Of a stretch of DNA of 64,000 nucleotides, positions 53,805 to 62,640 are shown piece by piece; positions within the stretch are counted from its first letter, which is position 1; each line of letters starts with the position of its first letter. The notes beneath the pieces are model-generated. The model saw only the letters and a program-made list of their open reading frames with translations, was not told the DNA's origin and did not search any database. Source of the stretch: Eubacteriales bacterium (GTDB lineage Bacteria > Bacillota > Clostridia > Lachnospirales > Lachnospiraceae); NCBI GenBank assembly GCA_030525875.1, contig JAUNDV010000001.1, positions 62,001 to 126,000 on the forward strand, written 5' to 3'. The position numbers were made by a program, and so were the translations under genes.

Positions 53805-54737
53805 ATGAGAAAAGAAGATATCCAGACAGGAAAAGAAAATAAAAGAATCTCAGAAGATATGAAGCTTGATGAGCTGATCAAGGCTGCACTTTCTGAGATG
53901 GAAGATCCGGAAGAGGATGTAGAAACCTGTCATGAGTGGTCTGAGGGCTTTGAGGATAAAATCAAGAATCTAATTGCAAATGCAGACAATATTATAAATG
54001 AACATGAAAATGTTGAAATAAATAAAGATGAATACAGTGATTTGATTGATACAGAAATTAAGTCAATAAATGAAAATAAGCCTGTTGAGATATCATTTTG
54101 GAGAAAAAATAAAAAATCGCTGATAAATGCAGCTTCACTACTTATCATTTTTGGTATAGGTGTCTATGGAATGAAGTCTGCCGGTTTATTTGGGACAGCT
54201 GCCAAGAGTGCAGAAGCTGTACCTGAGGTGGCAGCAGAAATTGCAGAGTATGGAGTAAATTCAGAAGCGGACATAGAGCCAAAGGCTACAAATGAGCCGG
54301 AAGCGGTCTCTGCAAACAGAGCAGCAGAGCCAAGACTGAAGGTGGCCACTGCGGAAACAGAGCAGGTGATTGAACCTCAGGTACCTCAGGCGTTTTCAGC
54401 GGCACCTGCAAATATAGCCGAAGATAATAATGTAGCCGCTATATTTGATGAGGTAGAAGCTGTAAGCGGACTCGATTTTGAAGTAGATGAGGAGAGTCTT
54501 AATGCTTCAGAAGTGACTTACGAGGTGCCTGAAAGCGGAGATATAGAGATAAGATATTTTAGTAATAGACTTGGGACTAAAGTTGTGCTTGATATCTGCT
54601 CAGACAAACAGGATACTGCCAAGGAAGATAGCTTTGAAAAGGCAGGAAAGTTTATAAGTATAACATTTGAAAATGAAAATATAGAAGCTTCACTTAAGAA
54701 TGCTGAAATAGAAAAGTGGAAGAGCTTCATTAAATAA
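53805..54737 (+). CDS. Putative membrane anti-sigma factor
   Basis: A 310-residue acidic protein with one TM helix (about 106-126). The first 100 residues are cytoplasmic, helical and charged and contain no zinc-binding anti-sigma motif (H-x3-C-x2-C). The outer part begins with an Ala/Glu/Pro-rich spacer and ends in a folded region of about 80 residues. The role is inferred from position directly after an ECF sigma gene and from the one-TM topology. AAAGGAGG precedes the ATG. Confidence 0.65.
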   Translation: MRKEDIQTGKENKRISEDMKLDELIKAALSEMEDPEEDVETCHEWSEGFEDKIKNLIANADNIINEHENVEINKDEYSDLIDTEIKSINENKPVEISFWRKNKKSLINAASLLIIFGIGVYGMKSAGLFGTAAKSAEAVPEVAAEIAEYGVNSEADIEPKATNEPEAVSANRAAEPRLKVATAETEQVIEPQVPQAFSAAPANIAEDNNVAAIFDEVEAVSGLDFEVDEESLNASEVTYEVPESGDIEIRYFSNRLGTKVVLDICSDKQDTAKEDSFEKAGKFISITFENENIEASLKNAEIEKWKSFIK

Positions 54738-54827
54738 AACGGTATCGCAGGACGTATAAGAGCACTTAAAATCCGCAAAAGGATTGTGTGACAGTATAAG
54801 AGGCCTGGCAATACCGTTTTTATTTTT
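54736..54827. terminator. Branched bidirectional terminator
   Basis: AAAACGGTAT (54736-54745) pairs with ATACCGTTTT (54811-54820), with extra GC pairs inside, and the loop contains a second hairpin ATCC/GGAT (54771-54784). A T-rich tail follows to 54827. It lies between the sigma operon and a converging gene. Confidence 0.75.
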
Positions 54828-55451
54828 TTAATCGATATCTGAATATTTTAGGCCAAGGCTTTCTGCATCATAATCAAGTCCCTTGGTAATATTGAGGAGC
54901 CCTTTTACATATGAAAACATTTCAGCTTCGCCCTCCTCCTTGAGAACATAGAGGGCTTTCTCTAAAACAGCTCTTGTGTCCTTGTTCATTATCAGTCTGT
55001 GTCTGGAATTATAATAATAATTCCATGCATCAGCATTTGTGTATTTTGAACCATTGTAGGCAATACACGCAGCACGTCTGTCACATATCATTTCAGCCAC
55101 ATATCTCATCGGCATTTTACAGCCAATCATTTTTTCAGCTGGATTCAAGGAAAAATCAATCCAATATTCAAAATGATGTTTATTTCGTCCCTTGTGGTGG
55201 AGCCAGGCTCTTGAATAGCCATAGAGTCTGCGTTCGATATTATTAGGGGACATATAACCATTGTAGTACCTGACACTTGGGATAAATTCGGATAAGGAAA
55301 ATTTACTCATATCGTGGAGAAGTCCCTGCTTATAAAGTCCAAGTCTGAAGCACCCCTGTGCCACATAATATTTATGAATGCTGACTGTTTTTATATGTCC
55401 AAAGAAACGTCCTAATATAGATTTATCTGCTTTGTAATCTGGAGACTGCAT
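54828..55451 (-). CDS. DUF5662 family protein
   Basis: A 207-residue protein of unknown function that matches the DUF5662 pattern ('IHKYYVAQGC', 'QGLLHDMSKFS', 'WLHHKGRNKHHFEYW'). The spaced His/Asp residues (H26, HD near 45-46, HH near 84-85) resemble an HD-type metal site, so a phosphohydrolase-like activity is conceivable but unproven. It has no signal or TM segment. It stands alone on the minus strand. Confidence 0.8.
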   Translation of the reverse strand: MQSPDYKADKSILGRFFGHIKTVSIHKYYVAQGCFRLGLYKQGLLHDMSKFSLSEFIPSVRYYNGYMSPNNIERRLYGYSRAWLHHKGRNKHHFEYWIDFSLNPAEKMIGCKMPMRYVAEMICDRRAACIAYNGSKYTNADAWNYYYNSRHRLIMNKDTRAVLEKALYVLKEEGEAEMFSYVKGLLNITKGLDYDAESLGLKYSDID

Positions 55452-55675
55452 AGTCTGAAGCTGTCCTTTCCTGAAAATAAATTAAATATAAATAAGATTA
55501 TATCAGTTTTTTGTCGTTATGCTACAGTCTTAATTACGATTCGTTTTACGCCTTAATGATAAACGAAGGCATTTTCATGTAATAATTGTAGGAAATAGAC
55601 CTTGAAAATAAATACTCTAAATAATAGAATATACTGGATAGGCATCTATCAGAATATTGAATTGAGGGTTTTGAA

Positions 55676-56242
55676 ATGGCAAAGTTATACTTTAGATATG
55701 GTGCAATGGGCTCGTCTAAAACAGCTAATATATTGATGGTAAGATATAATTACCTTGAAAAGGGACTTAATCCCTTGCTCATTAAGCCGGGAATTGATGT
55801 CAGAGATGGGCAGAATATAGTAAAATCGAGAATGGGACTGGATGCGCCATGTGAGCTTTTTGAGAATTTCAGAAAGTTGTCTAAGGAAAAAATCTCAGAA
55901 TACCATGCTATTTTGGTTGATGAAGCGCAGTTTTTAAGTGCAGAGGATGTGGATTATCTTACAGAGATAGTTGATGAGCTTGGTAAGCCGGTGCTTTGCT
56001 ATGGACTCAAGACAGATTTTACAGGTCATCTCTTTGAGGGAAGCAAGAGACTTTTGGAGCTGGCTGATGTAATAGAGGAAGTGCCTACAGTGTGCTGGTG
56101 TGGAAAAAGAGCACATTTTAATGCAAGATTTGATGAAGAGGGAAATGTTCTTCATCATGGAGAGCAGGTTGTGATGGGAGCTAATGAGCAATACACATCA
56201 CTATGCAGAAAACATTATAAAGAAGGGAAAATTAGGCCATAA
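55676..56242 (+). CDS. tdk: Thymidine kinase
   Basis: Phosphorylates thymidine to dTMP in nucleotide salvage. The type II kinase has 188 residues, P-loop GAMGSSKT (9-16), Walker B 'ILVDEAQFL' (near 80-88), lid and thymidine-binding parts, and a zinc-type C-x-C near 141-143 with a later Cys near 182. The length is normal. GAGGG is upstream of the ATG. The neighbour downstream is an unrelated acetyltransferase-like gene. Confidence 0.94.
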   Translation: MAKLYFRYGAMGSSKTANILMVRYNYLEKGLNPLLIKPGIDVRDGQNIVKSRMGLDAPCELFENFRKLSKEKISEYHAILVDEAQFLSAEDVDYLTEIVDELGKPVLCYGLKTDFTGHLFEGSKRLLELADVIEEVPTVCWCGKRAHFNARFDEEGNVLHHGEQVVMGANEQYTSLCRKHYKEGKIRP

Positions 56243-56255
56243 GGGCAAAATAAAT

Positions 56256-57239
56256 ATGTTTGATTTAAATAAAATTAAATTTACACCATATGAAGCAGAG
56301 GATGTAGAAAAACTGAAGGAATACTTTTACATGAGACCTAATAAGTCATGTGACAGTGCACCTCTTGACAGCTTCATTTGGAGAAATTACTACAAGGTAC
56401 AAAAGTGTGTTATAGAAAATGAATGTTGTATGATGATGCTTGAAAAGGAAGAGGGCTACGCAGGCTGTGTGCCTATGTGTGATGAGGCTAAGCTTCCAGA
56501 GTACTTCAAGCTTCAGGAAAAATATTTTAATGAGGTATTAAATTCACCATTTCAGATTTATCTGGCTGATGAAGAAGGCGTTGAAGTGCTTAAAAATGCC
56601 GGTGCACTCGACAACTACGAGGTATCAGAGGAAGAAGATCTCAAAGACTATCTCTATGAGGGAGAAAAGCTGAGGACTCTTGCAGGAAAGAAGCTTTCAA
56701 AGAAGAGAAATCATATAAATAAATTTAAGCAGCTCTATGAAGGCAGATGGGAGTATAGAAGACTTACTAAAGAGGACAAGCTTATAATGCTTGCCATGCT
56801 TACTTCATGGAAGCTTAATAAGGATGAAACAAGTGAGGGAGAAGGCATAAATGAAAATGAAGAAAGCTTTGATGCCATGGAATCACTTGATGCAGAGATC
56901 TTAGGAGTACACGATATTCTTAACAATGATAGTGTTTTTGAGAATGTAAGAGTTGGCGGCATTTTTATAGATGGAGAGCTTAAGGCCTTTAGTATAGGAA
57001 ATTATAATCCAAGGGAAAAGATGGCTATAATAGATATAGAGAAAGCTGATCCTGAAATTCCGGGACTCTATCAGATGATAAACCAGCAGTTTTTGATCAA
57101 TGAATTTCCAGAGGCAGAGCTTGTAAACAGAGAGGATGATGTTGGACTTCAGGGTCTTAGAAAGGCTAAGCTTTCATATTATCCTTCAGGCTATGAGAGA
57201 AAGTATATGCTTAAGCAAAAGGATTTTATTGCAAGATGA
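56256..57239 (+). CDS. DUF2156 family (GNAT-like) protein
   Basis: A 327-residue protein of the DUF2156 group, related to the C-terminal domain of phosphatidylglycerol lysyltransferase and built on a GNAT-like fold. Visible pieces are 'PYEAEDVEKLKEYF' at the start, 'GKKLSKKRNHINKFKQLY' near 149-166, and 'ENVRVGGIFIDGELKAFSIG' in the acceptor half. A standalone member without the membrane flippase domain may acylate a soluble substrate; the substrate is unknown. ATG 56256 has AAGGG upstream; the longer frame from 56184 overlaps tdk. Confidence 0.82.
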   Translation: MFDLNKIKFTPYEAEDVEKLKEYFYMRPNKSCDSAPLDSFIWRNYYKVQKCVIENECCMMMLEKEEGYAGCVPMCDEAKLPEYFKLQEKYFNEVLNSPFQIYLADEEGVEVLKNAGALDNYEVSEEEDLKDYLYEGEKLRTLAGKKLSKKRNHINKFKQLYEGRWEYRRLTKEDKLIMLAMLTSWKLNKDETSEGEGINENEESFDAMESLDAEILGVHDILNNDSVFENVRVGGIFIDGELKAFSIGNYNPREKMAIIDIEKADPEIPGLYQMINQQFLINEFPEAELVNREDDVGLQGLRKAKLSYYPSGYERKYMLKQKDFIAR

Positions 57240-57736
57240 TTAGATTTTTGAATAAAGACGAGTATGGAAGAACCAGAGAACTGTTTAAAGCCTGCTTTAT
57301 GGATGATGAATTTGAGGCAGAGTATTACGCTGAAAATGGAGCAGTGCAGCAGCATAGAATTGCTGTTGTTGAAGAAGATGGAAAGATAATAGCAATGCTT
57401 CACCTTGCACCAATGCAGGCAATATATCCGGATGGACATACGGAAAATACAGAATATATACTGTGTGTTGGAACAGATCCAGAGTTCAGACATAGAGGAT
57501 ATATGGATGAGCTTATGAAATGGACAGAAAAAATGCTCATAGATGAAGGATTTAAGTGGACTTTCCTTGTTGCCGTAAATAAAGATATATATAGACATCT
57601 GGGATATGTATATGACTGGCGTTTTAATAAAGATGAGGCAGAGTTGCTTTTTGCGGATGAAGGACTTACAGACTGCTCAGCAAAGCTTCTTTCTGGGGAA
57701 ACATTTTCAGTGCCAGAGAGACTTAAAAAGCTATAA
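57236..57736 (+). CDS. GNAT-family N-acetyltransferase
   Basis: A 166-residue acetyltransferase with the acetyl-CoA pyrophosphate loop 'VGTDPEFRHRGYMDELM' (near 77-93, R-x-x-G pattern), resembling the Eis/YitI-like subgroup in its N-terminal half. It is coupled to the DUF2156 gene by an ATGA overlap, so two GNAT-fold proteins are made together. The acceptor is unknown. Confidence 0.86.
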   Translation: MIRFLNKDEYGRTRELFKACFMDDEFEAEYYAENGAVQQHRIAVVEEDGKIIAMLHLAPMQAIYPDGHTENTEYILCVGTDPEFRHRGYMDELMKWTEKMLIDEGFKWTFLVAVNKDIYRHLGYVYDWRFNKDEAELLFADEGLTDCSAKLLSGETFSVPERLKKL

Positions 57737-57857
57737 GAAAAGATTTTCGTAAGACAAATATAAAAGCTGGTATAGAAATCACAATATTGCATAACTAATT
57801 TCTTTATTATAAAGGTATTTTCGGCATATTTTTATTTGGGAATAAATTACAGATGGC

Positions 57858-57886
57858 TTGATTAAAAAAAATATTTCTGATATACT
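57858..57886 (+). promoter_or_regulatory. Promoter of rpsF-ssb-rpsR
   Basis: TTGATT (57858-57863), 17-bp spacer, TATACT (57881-57886). The start would fall near 57893 and leave a leader of about 80 nt. Confidence 0.7.
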
Positions 57887-57925
57887 ATTAATCCGTGACA
57901 TATTATATTGACACATAATTATCCT

Positions 57926-57953
57926 TGCTCCTGTGGCTTACAGGGGCCGGAGA
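57926..57953 (+). promoter_or_regulatory. Probable S6:S18 autoregulatory leader hairpin
   Basis: A hairpin with CTC-CTGT on the left and ACAG ... GAG on the right; the extra bases on the 3' side contain GGCCG. A bulged CCG on the 3' side of a short leader stem is the known recognition feature of the S6:S18 complex that represses rpsF operons. It lies directly before the rpsF ribosome binding site. Confidence 0.55.
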
Positions 57954-57973
57954 CCAAAAGGAGGGAAACACAC

Positions 57974-58261
57974 ATGAATAAGTATGAGGTTACAGTTATT
58001 CTTAGTGCGAAGCTCGATGACGAAGCCAGAACTGCGGCTCTTGAGAAGATCAAGGGATACATCACCCGTTACAACGGAACCGTAGGAGAGATTGATGAGT
58101 GGGGCAAGAAGAGACTTGCATATGACATCCAGCATCAGAATGAGGGCTACTACTACATCATCAACTTCGAGGGCGATAAGGAGACACCAAACGAGCTTGA
58201 GTCTCAGATTCGCATAATGGAGCCTGTTCTTAGATACTTAGTTGTTAGAAAAGAAGACTAA
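57974..58261 (+). CDS. rpsF: 30S ribosomal protein S6
   Basis: A 95-residue ribosomal protein with the S6 opening 'MNKYEVTVILSAKL' and the 'GKKRLAYDIQHQNEGYY' region. The start at 57974 follows AAAGGAGGG; an in-frame ATA/TTG extension to 57908 would run through the leader hairpin. It is in the conserved order rpsF-ssb-rpsR. G/C-richer codons than its neighbours fit high expression. Confidence 0.97.
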   Translation: MNKYEVTVILSAKLDDEARTAALEKIKGYITRYNGTVGEIDEWGKKRLAYDIQHQNEGYYYIINFEGDKETPNELESQIRIMEPVLRYLVVRKED

Positions 58262-58279
58262 GAAAGAAAGAGTGATTAT

Positions 58280-58744
58280 ATGAATAAAGTTATCTTAATG
58301 GGCAGATTAACAAGAGATCCGGATATACGTTATACACAGTCTGATCCGGTAATGGCAATAGCAAGATTCACTTTGGCTGTTGACAGAAGACGTTCTTCAC
58401 AGGATGGACAGAGAGAGGCTGATTTTATCAGCTGTGTTTCATTTGGAAGACAGGCAGAATTTGCTGAGAGATACTTACATCAGGGCACTAAGATTGTGGT
58501 TACAGGCCGCATTCAGACAGGCAGCTATACTAACAAGGATGGTAATAAGATCTACACAACAGATGTAATTGTTGAGGATCAGGAGTTTGCTGAATCAAAG
58601 GCAGCTTCAGAGGGAAGAAGTGGAAGCTACAACAACAGTGGTTTTGGCGGATTCGGAGGATCATCAGATATGGGAACATCTGTAGGTGATGGATTTATGA
58701 ACATCCCGGATGGAGTAGAAGACGAGGGATTACCTTTCAACTAA
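58280..58744 (+). CDS. ssb: Single-stranded DNA-binding protein
   Basis: A 154-residue SSB: OB-fold N-terminus ('[19 protein letters not shown]'), a Gly/Ser-rich linker, and the acidic C-terminal tip ending in 'LPFN', the usual protein-docking tail (commonly DDxxPF). It protects ssDNA in replication and repair. It sits between the two ribosomal protein genes, as in most Firmicutes. Confidence 0.97.
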   Translation: MNKVILMGRLTRDPDIRYTQSDPVMAIARFTLAVDRRRSSQDGQREADFISCVSFGRQAEFAERYLHQGTKIVVTGRIQTGSYTNKDGNKIYTTDVIVEDQEFAESKAASEGRSGSYNNSGFGGFGGSSDMGTSVGDGFMNIPDGVEDEGLPFN

Positions 58745-58784
58745 TCTATTTCAAAATTTTAAGAATAACAAGGAGGACATACCG

Positions 58785-59057
58785 ATGGCATTTCAGAAGG
58801 CTGAAGGCAAAGAGGCTGGTGCTCGTCCAAAGAGAATGGGCGGATTCCGTAGAAGACGTAAGGTTTGCGTATTCTGCAGCGAGAAGGCAAAGCCAATTGA
58901 TTATAAAGATGTTGCAACATTAAAGAAGTATATCTCTGAGAGAGGAAAGATTCTTCCTAGAAGAATTACAGGAAACTGTGCTAAGCATCAGAGAGAGCTT
59001 ACAGTTGCTATCAAGAGAGCAAGACATCTTGCACTTCTTCCATATACAGTAGAATAA
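58785..59057 (+). CDS. rpsR: 30S ribosomal protein S18
   Basis: A 90-residue ribosomal protein with '[19 protein letters not shown]' and '[19 protein letters not shown]' typical of S18; the C-x2-C pair of zinc-type S18 proteins is present at the first site. AAGGAGG precedes the ATG. Last gene of the operon. Confidence 0.97.
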   Translation: MAFQKAEGKEAGARPKRMGGFRRRRKVCVFCSEKAKPIDYKDVATLKKYISERGKILPRRITGNCAKHQRELTVAIKRARHLALLPYTVE

Positions 59058-59075
59058 ATAAAAATGTATATAAGC

Positions 59076-59107
59076 TATGGTCCCACATAAAGTGGGGCCA
59101 TATTTTT
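59076..59107 (+). terminator. Terminator of the rpsF operon
   Basis: An 11-bp stem TATGGTCCCAC (59076-59086)/GTGGGGCCATA (59092-59102) with a 5-nt loop, then TTTTT. Confidence 0.92.
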
Positions 59108-59145
59108 AGCTTATAAGACTTTGTAAGATATACCTGTAAATAATT

Positions 59146-59194
59146 AGGACATCGCCTGATCATTTCTTTATGATTTAGCGATGTCCTTTTTTGT
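59146..59194. terminator. Second terminator, facing the NADH oxidase gene
   Basis: A perfect 10-bp stem AGGACATCGC (59146-59155)/GCGATGTCCT (59178-59187) with a 22-nt loop. The T-run is on the plus strand, but the stem lies just beyond the stop of the minus-strand gene, so it may work both ways. Confidence 0.75.
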
Positions 59195-59199
59195 TTTAA

Positions 59200-60528
59200 T
59201 TATTTTGCATTAAGTGCAGCCATTGTAATGTAGTTATATGGCTGGTTGAAATGTGGAAGGAAGAAGATGTCCATGAGTTTCATCTTATCTATTGTAACCT
59301 TTTCCTCAATTGCAAGTGAGAACATATGAATTCCCATTGAAATATCTTCAGCTGATGACATTTGTGCACCAACTATTCTGCGGCTTTCTGTTTCATAAAC
59401 TATACGTATTTTTACCTTTGCATTTTCCTTCATAAATGCAGGTCTCTGGAAGTCCTCATAGTCTGTCCAGCTTACATCTAAGCCGTTCTTTTTAGCGGCC
59501 TTGACAGAAAGTCCGGTTGAAACAAGGTGCTGTCCAAATACAGATATTCCGTTAGAACCTTGAACGCCCTGAGCTTCTACAGGATTGCCTGCTATATTGT
59601 GAGCTGCAACTATACCTGATCTGATAGCATTTGTGGCAAGTGCTATATATGTTTCCTTCTGAAGGGCATTGGAGTAGATAGTAGCGCAGTCTCCGATTGC
59701 ATATACATCAGGATCGCTGGTCTGCTGATGTGAATCTACCTTATATGCACCAGCAGCGCCAAGTTCAAGATGATTTTTGCCGAGGAGATTGTTAGGTCTG
59801 AATCCAATTGCGTTTATTACAAGCTGAACCGGATATGAGCCCTTATCTGTTACAATTCTTTCAACCTTTCCGTTGCCCTCATATGCGGTAACTCTCTCAC
59901 CAAGTCTGAGGTTTACACCATTATCTGAAAGAGCCTTGTCCATATCAGATGAGAACCACTCGTCATAATAGCTTGCAAGTGTAGTTGGCTCAATTTCAAA
60001 AAGGTAAACCTCTTTTCCTCTGCGCTTTGCTGCTTCTGCAATCTCAACTCCGATATATCCAGCACCTATAACTGCTACAGCCTTGACTTCATCTGAAGAA
60101 ATCTGTCTGTCAACTTCCTGTCCATCCTGAAATTTCTTGAGGAAATTAATACCAGGGAGATCATTTCCAGGAAGCTCAGGGTTGATAGGAATAGAACCCG
60201 GTGCAAGTATCAGTTTGTCATAGCTTTCTGAAAATGCATTTCCGTCCTTATCTTCACCGTATACTATCTTATTTTCAAAATCAACCTTGGTTACAGTGGT
60301 CTCCATCATAACCTTAGCGCCCTTCTTTTCAAAGGCTTCTTCATTTGTATAGAATAGCTTCTCATATGAATCGATCTGACGGCCAACCCAGAGAGCAGTT
60401 CCACAGCCGAGATAACTGATATTGGTATTCTTGTCTATCATAACTACTTCGTTGCCAGGGTAGTTATCTAAAAGTGTATTGGCTGCGGCAATTCCGCCAT
60501 GGTTGGTACCTACTATAACTGTTTTCAT
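59200..60528 (-). CDS. NADH oxidase (FAD- and cysteine-dependent)
   Basis: A 442-residue flavoprotein of the NADH oxidase/peroxidase/CoA-disulfide reductase group. The FAD motif is 'VGTNHGGIAAA' with H10, and redox-active C42 is in 'SYLGCGTALWVG'; the same two residues at the same positions act in enterococcal NADH oxidase and peroxidase. The NAD motif 'VIGAGYIGVEIAE' lies near 153-165. It probably reduces O2 to water with NADH, protecting an anaerobe; a peroxidase role is possible. AGGAGG is 8 nt upstream. A Rex-like operator lies in the divergent region. Confidence 0.9.
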   Translation of the reverse strand: MKTVIVGTNHGGIAAANTLLDNYPGNEVVMIDKNTNISYLGCGTALWVGRQIDSYEKLFYTNEEAFEKKGAKVMMETTVTKVDFENKIVYGEDKDGNAFSESYDKLILAPGSIPINPELPGNDLPGINFLKKFQDGQEVDRQISSDEVKAVAVIGAGYIGVEIAEAAKRRGKEVYLFEIEPTTLASYYDEWFSSDMDKALSDNGVNLRLGERVTAYEGNGKVERIVTDKGSYPVQLVINAIGFRPNNLLGKNHLELGAAGAYKVDSHQQTSDPDVYAIGDCATIYSNALQKETYIALATNAIRSGIVAAHNIAGNPVEAQGVQGSNGISVFGQHLVSTGLSVKAAKKNGLDVSWTDYEDFQRPAFMKENAKVKIRIVYETESRRIVGAQMSSAEDISMGIHMFSLAIEEKVTIDKMKLMDIFFLPHFNQPYNYITMAALNAK

Positions 60529-60706
60529 GATTAAAATCCTCCTTGATTATTCTGTAGCTTTGTACATATAAGTAATTATAAAATATTGTGTTATGTATTT
60601 AAAGATTCGAATTTATATATTATAATAAAACTAAATCATATATAAACAATAGGAATTTGTCCTTAGCGATATAATATCCTATTTTGTCAAAGAATGCAAT
60701 CACAAA

Positions 60707-60735
60707 TTGTCAAAAAATGAACAATCATGTAAAAT
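60707..60735 (+). promoter_or_regulatory. Promoter of the HAD gene overlapped by a Rex-like operator
   Basis: TTGTCA (60707-60712), 17-bp spacer, TAAAAT (60730-60735). The sequence TTGTCAAAAAATGAACAA (60707-60724) matches the Rex consensus TTGTTAA-N4-TTAACAA except at two positions. A related half-site TTGTCAAAGAATG begins at 60685. Rex is the NADH/NAD+ sensor of Firmicutes and commonly controls nox genes. Confidence 0.5.
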
Positions 60736-60765
60736 ATAATAAATATCCGTAGGAGAAACGTTAAA

Positions 60766-61554
60766 ATGATAAATAAAAATATAAAATTGGTAGCTTTGGA
60801 TATGGACGGAACTCTTTTAGACAGTCAGAACAGACAGCCTGAGGATTTCGTATCATGGGTCGAGGCACATCAGGATATCCAGACAGTTATAGCAAGCGGG
60901 AGGCAGTATTATACTCTTAAGGAGATGTTTCCATCTATTTTTGATAAATTGATTTTTGCAGCTGAAAATGGTGCTATAGCCTTTAAAAATGATAAAATGC
61001 TTTATAGCAGCGATATAGGTTATGCAGATCTAAAGTGGTGTGTAGATTATTTTGAACAGGATAAAGCTGCACATGTGATTATATGCGGTTCAAAGGCAGC
61101 ATATATGAAGCACAATACAAAGAAGGTTGAAGATGTGTGCGGAATTTATTATAGGAAATTGGAGTTTGTTGATTCGCTTTATGATATTTTGGAAACGGAT
61201 AGCATGATAAAGCTTGCTATTTACTATGAAAATGCAAAAGTCAAAGAGGCCTATGACAAAATTACTGAGCTTCCAAAATCCCTTGAGCTTGTTATTTCAG
61301 GAAAGAACTGGATGGATATTTCCAACAAAGGAGTAAGCAAGGGAACTGCAATAGAGGAGCTTCAGAAGAGCATGGGGATTAAAAGAGAAGAATCGATGGC
61401 ATTTGGAGATTATCTCAATGACTATACGATGTTAAAGAGCTGTGAAGAAAGCTATGCCATGGCTAATGCACAGCCGGAGCTCAAGGAAATAGCAAAATAT
61501 ATAACTTCTTCAAATGACGAAGATGGAGTAATGAAGATACTCAGGCAGCTGTGA
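60766..61554 (+). CDS. HAD-superfamily hydrolase, Cof type
   Basis: A 262-residue phosphatase with 'LDMDGTL' (nucleophile D12, acid D14), 'VIASGRQYY', and motif IV 'FGDYLNDYTML' near 220-230 in which the usual second Gly of GDGxND is Tyr. It is related to the enzyme at 45498 but not closely. It dephosphorylates small metabolites; the substrate is unknown. It diverges from the NADH oxidase gene and shares a possible Rex-regulated region. Confidence 0.87.
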   Translation: MINKNIKLVALDMDGTLLDSQNRQPEDFVSWVEAHQDIQTVIASGRQYYTLKEMFPSIFDKLIFAAENGAIAFKNDKMLYSSDIGYADLKWCVDYFEQDKAAHVIICGSKAAYMKHNTKKVEDVCGIYYRKLEFVDSLYDILETDSMIKLAIYYENAKVKEAYDKITELPKSLELVISGKNWMDISNKGVSKGTAIEELQKSMGIKREESMAFGDYLNDYTMLKSCEESYAMANAQPELKEIAKYITSSNDEDGVMKILRQL

Positions 61555-61637
61555 TATAGAATTTTCATAAAATAAAAACAAAATGTACACAATTTTTTAA
61601 TATCATCTCTTAAGTAATTAAGGAGGATATTGAAAAA

Positions 61638-61883
61638 ATGAGCAAAGAAAAAAACAAATATTCAGATAAGGGTACTTACAAAAGAGATACGATAGCAATG
61701 ATAAGTGTACTTGTTATACTTTTTCTTGCACCAATAGGAATAACTCTTTATGAGGGAAGTAAAAATACAGCTGAAGAAAGTGCAATACAAACTAATATAG
61801 ACGAGGAAGTGCTAGAAGATGTCGGCTTGCTTACACCTTCTAATGCAACACCTTCAGAGATAGACGAAACAGTGGCAGAATAA
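61638..61883 (+). CDS. Small single-TM protein, unknown function
   Basis: An 81-residue protein with a basic cytoplasmic N-terminus (1-17), one TM helix (about 18-38, 'IAMISVLVILFLAPIGITLY'), and an acidic, Thr/Glu-rich outer tail. I do not recognise a family. TAAGGAGG lies before the ATG, so translation is credible. It is 10 bp before truA and may be co-transcribed. Confidence 0.7.
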   Translation: MSKEKNKYSDKGTYKRDTIAMISVLVILFLAPIGITLYEGSKNTAEESAIQTNIDEEVLEDVGLLTPSNATPSEIDETVAE

Positions 61884-61893
61884 GGAAAAAAGG

Positions 61894-62640
61894 ATGAAAA
61901 ATTATCGGTTCATAATAGAATATGATGGAAGCAGATACAACGGATGGCAAAGATTAAAGGAAAACGATAATACCATTCAGGGAAAGCTTGAAAAGGTATT
62001 AAGTCTTATGACAGGCACTGAAGTCAGGATCATAGGTTCTGGAAGGACAGATGCTGGAGTACATGCAAGAGGACAGATTGCAAATGCAGTTATGGATACA
62101 AGGCTTACAACTCAGGAAATAAAAGCCTATATGAACCGATACTTGCCAGATGATATAAGAGTAAATTCTGTAGATATAGTTTCTGACAGGTTTCATTCAA
62201 GATATAATGCCTCAAGGAAAACATATACATATTATATTTCAACTTCTGAAAAGTCATCGGTTTTTAAAAGGAAATACCTTTATAGTTATGGAGAAAAGCT
62301 TGATATAGAAGCTATGAAGGAAGCATCCCGATTTCTTATAGGAGAGCATGATTTTAAAAGCTTTTGCGGAAACAGGCATATGAAGAAATCTACTATAAGA
62401 AATATATATGAAATAGATATTAGATACGATGAAAATGAAGGAGTTGTGAGTATTTCATATACTGGAGATGGATTTTTACAGTATATGATACGTATAATGA
62501 CAGGAACCTTGATTGAAACCGGAAGAGGCGATAGGAAGCCAGAGGATATTGTCCAGATATTAGATAAAAAAGACAGACAATATGCAGGATATACAGTTCC
62601 GCCAGGGGGGCTATTTTTAGAAAAGGTAAGCTTTGATTGA
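61894..62640 (+). CDS. truA: tRNA pseudouridine synthase A
   Basis: Makes pseudouridine at positions 38-40 of the tRNA anticodon stem. The 248 residues include the catalytic Asp D53 in 'GSGRTDAGVHARGQ' and the TruA pieces 'YNASRKTYTYYI' and 'GTLIETGRG'. The length is typical. The end of the gene, including the stop codon, is part of a terminator hairpin. Confidence 0.96.
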   Translation: MKNYRFIIEYDGSRYNGWQRLKENDNTIQGKLEKVLSLMTGTEVRIIGSGRTDAGVHARGQIANAVMDTRLTTQEIKAYMNRYLPDDIRVNSVDIVSDRFHSRYNASRKTYTYYISTSEKSSVFKRKYLYSYGEKLDIEAMKEASRFLIGEHDFKSFCGNRHMKKSTIRNIYEIDIRYDENEGVVSISYTGDGFLQYMIRIMTGTLIETGRGDRKPEDIVQILDKKDRQYAGYTVPPGGLFLEKVSFD

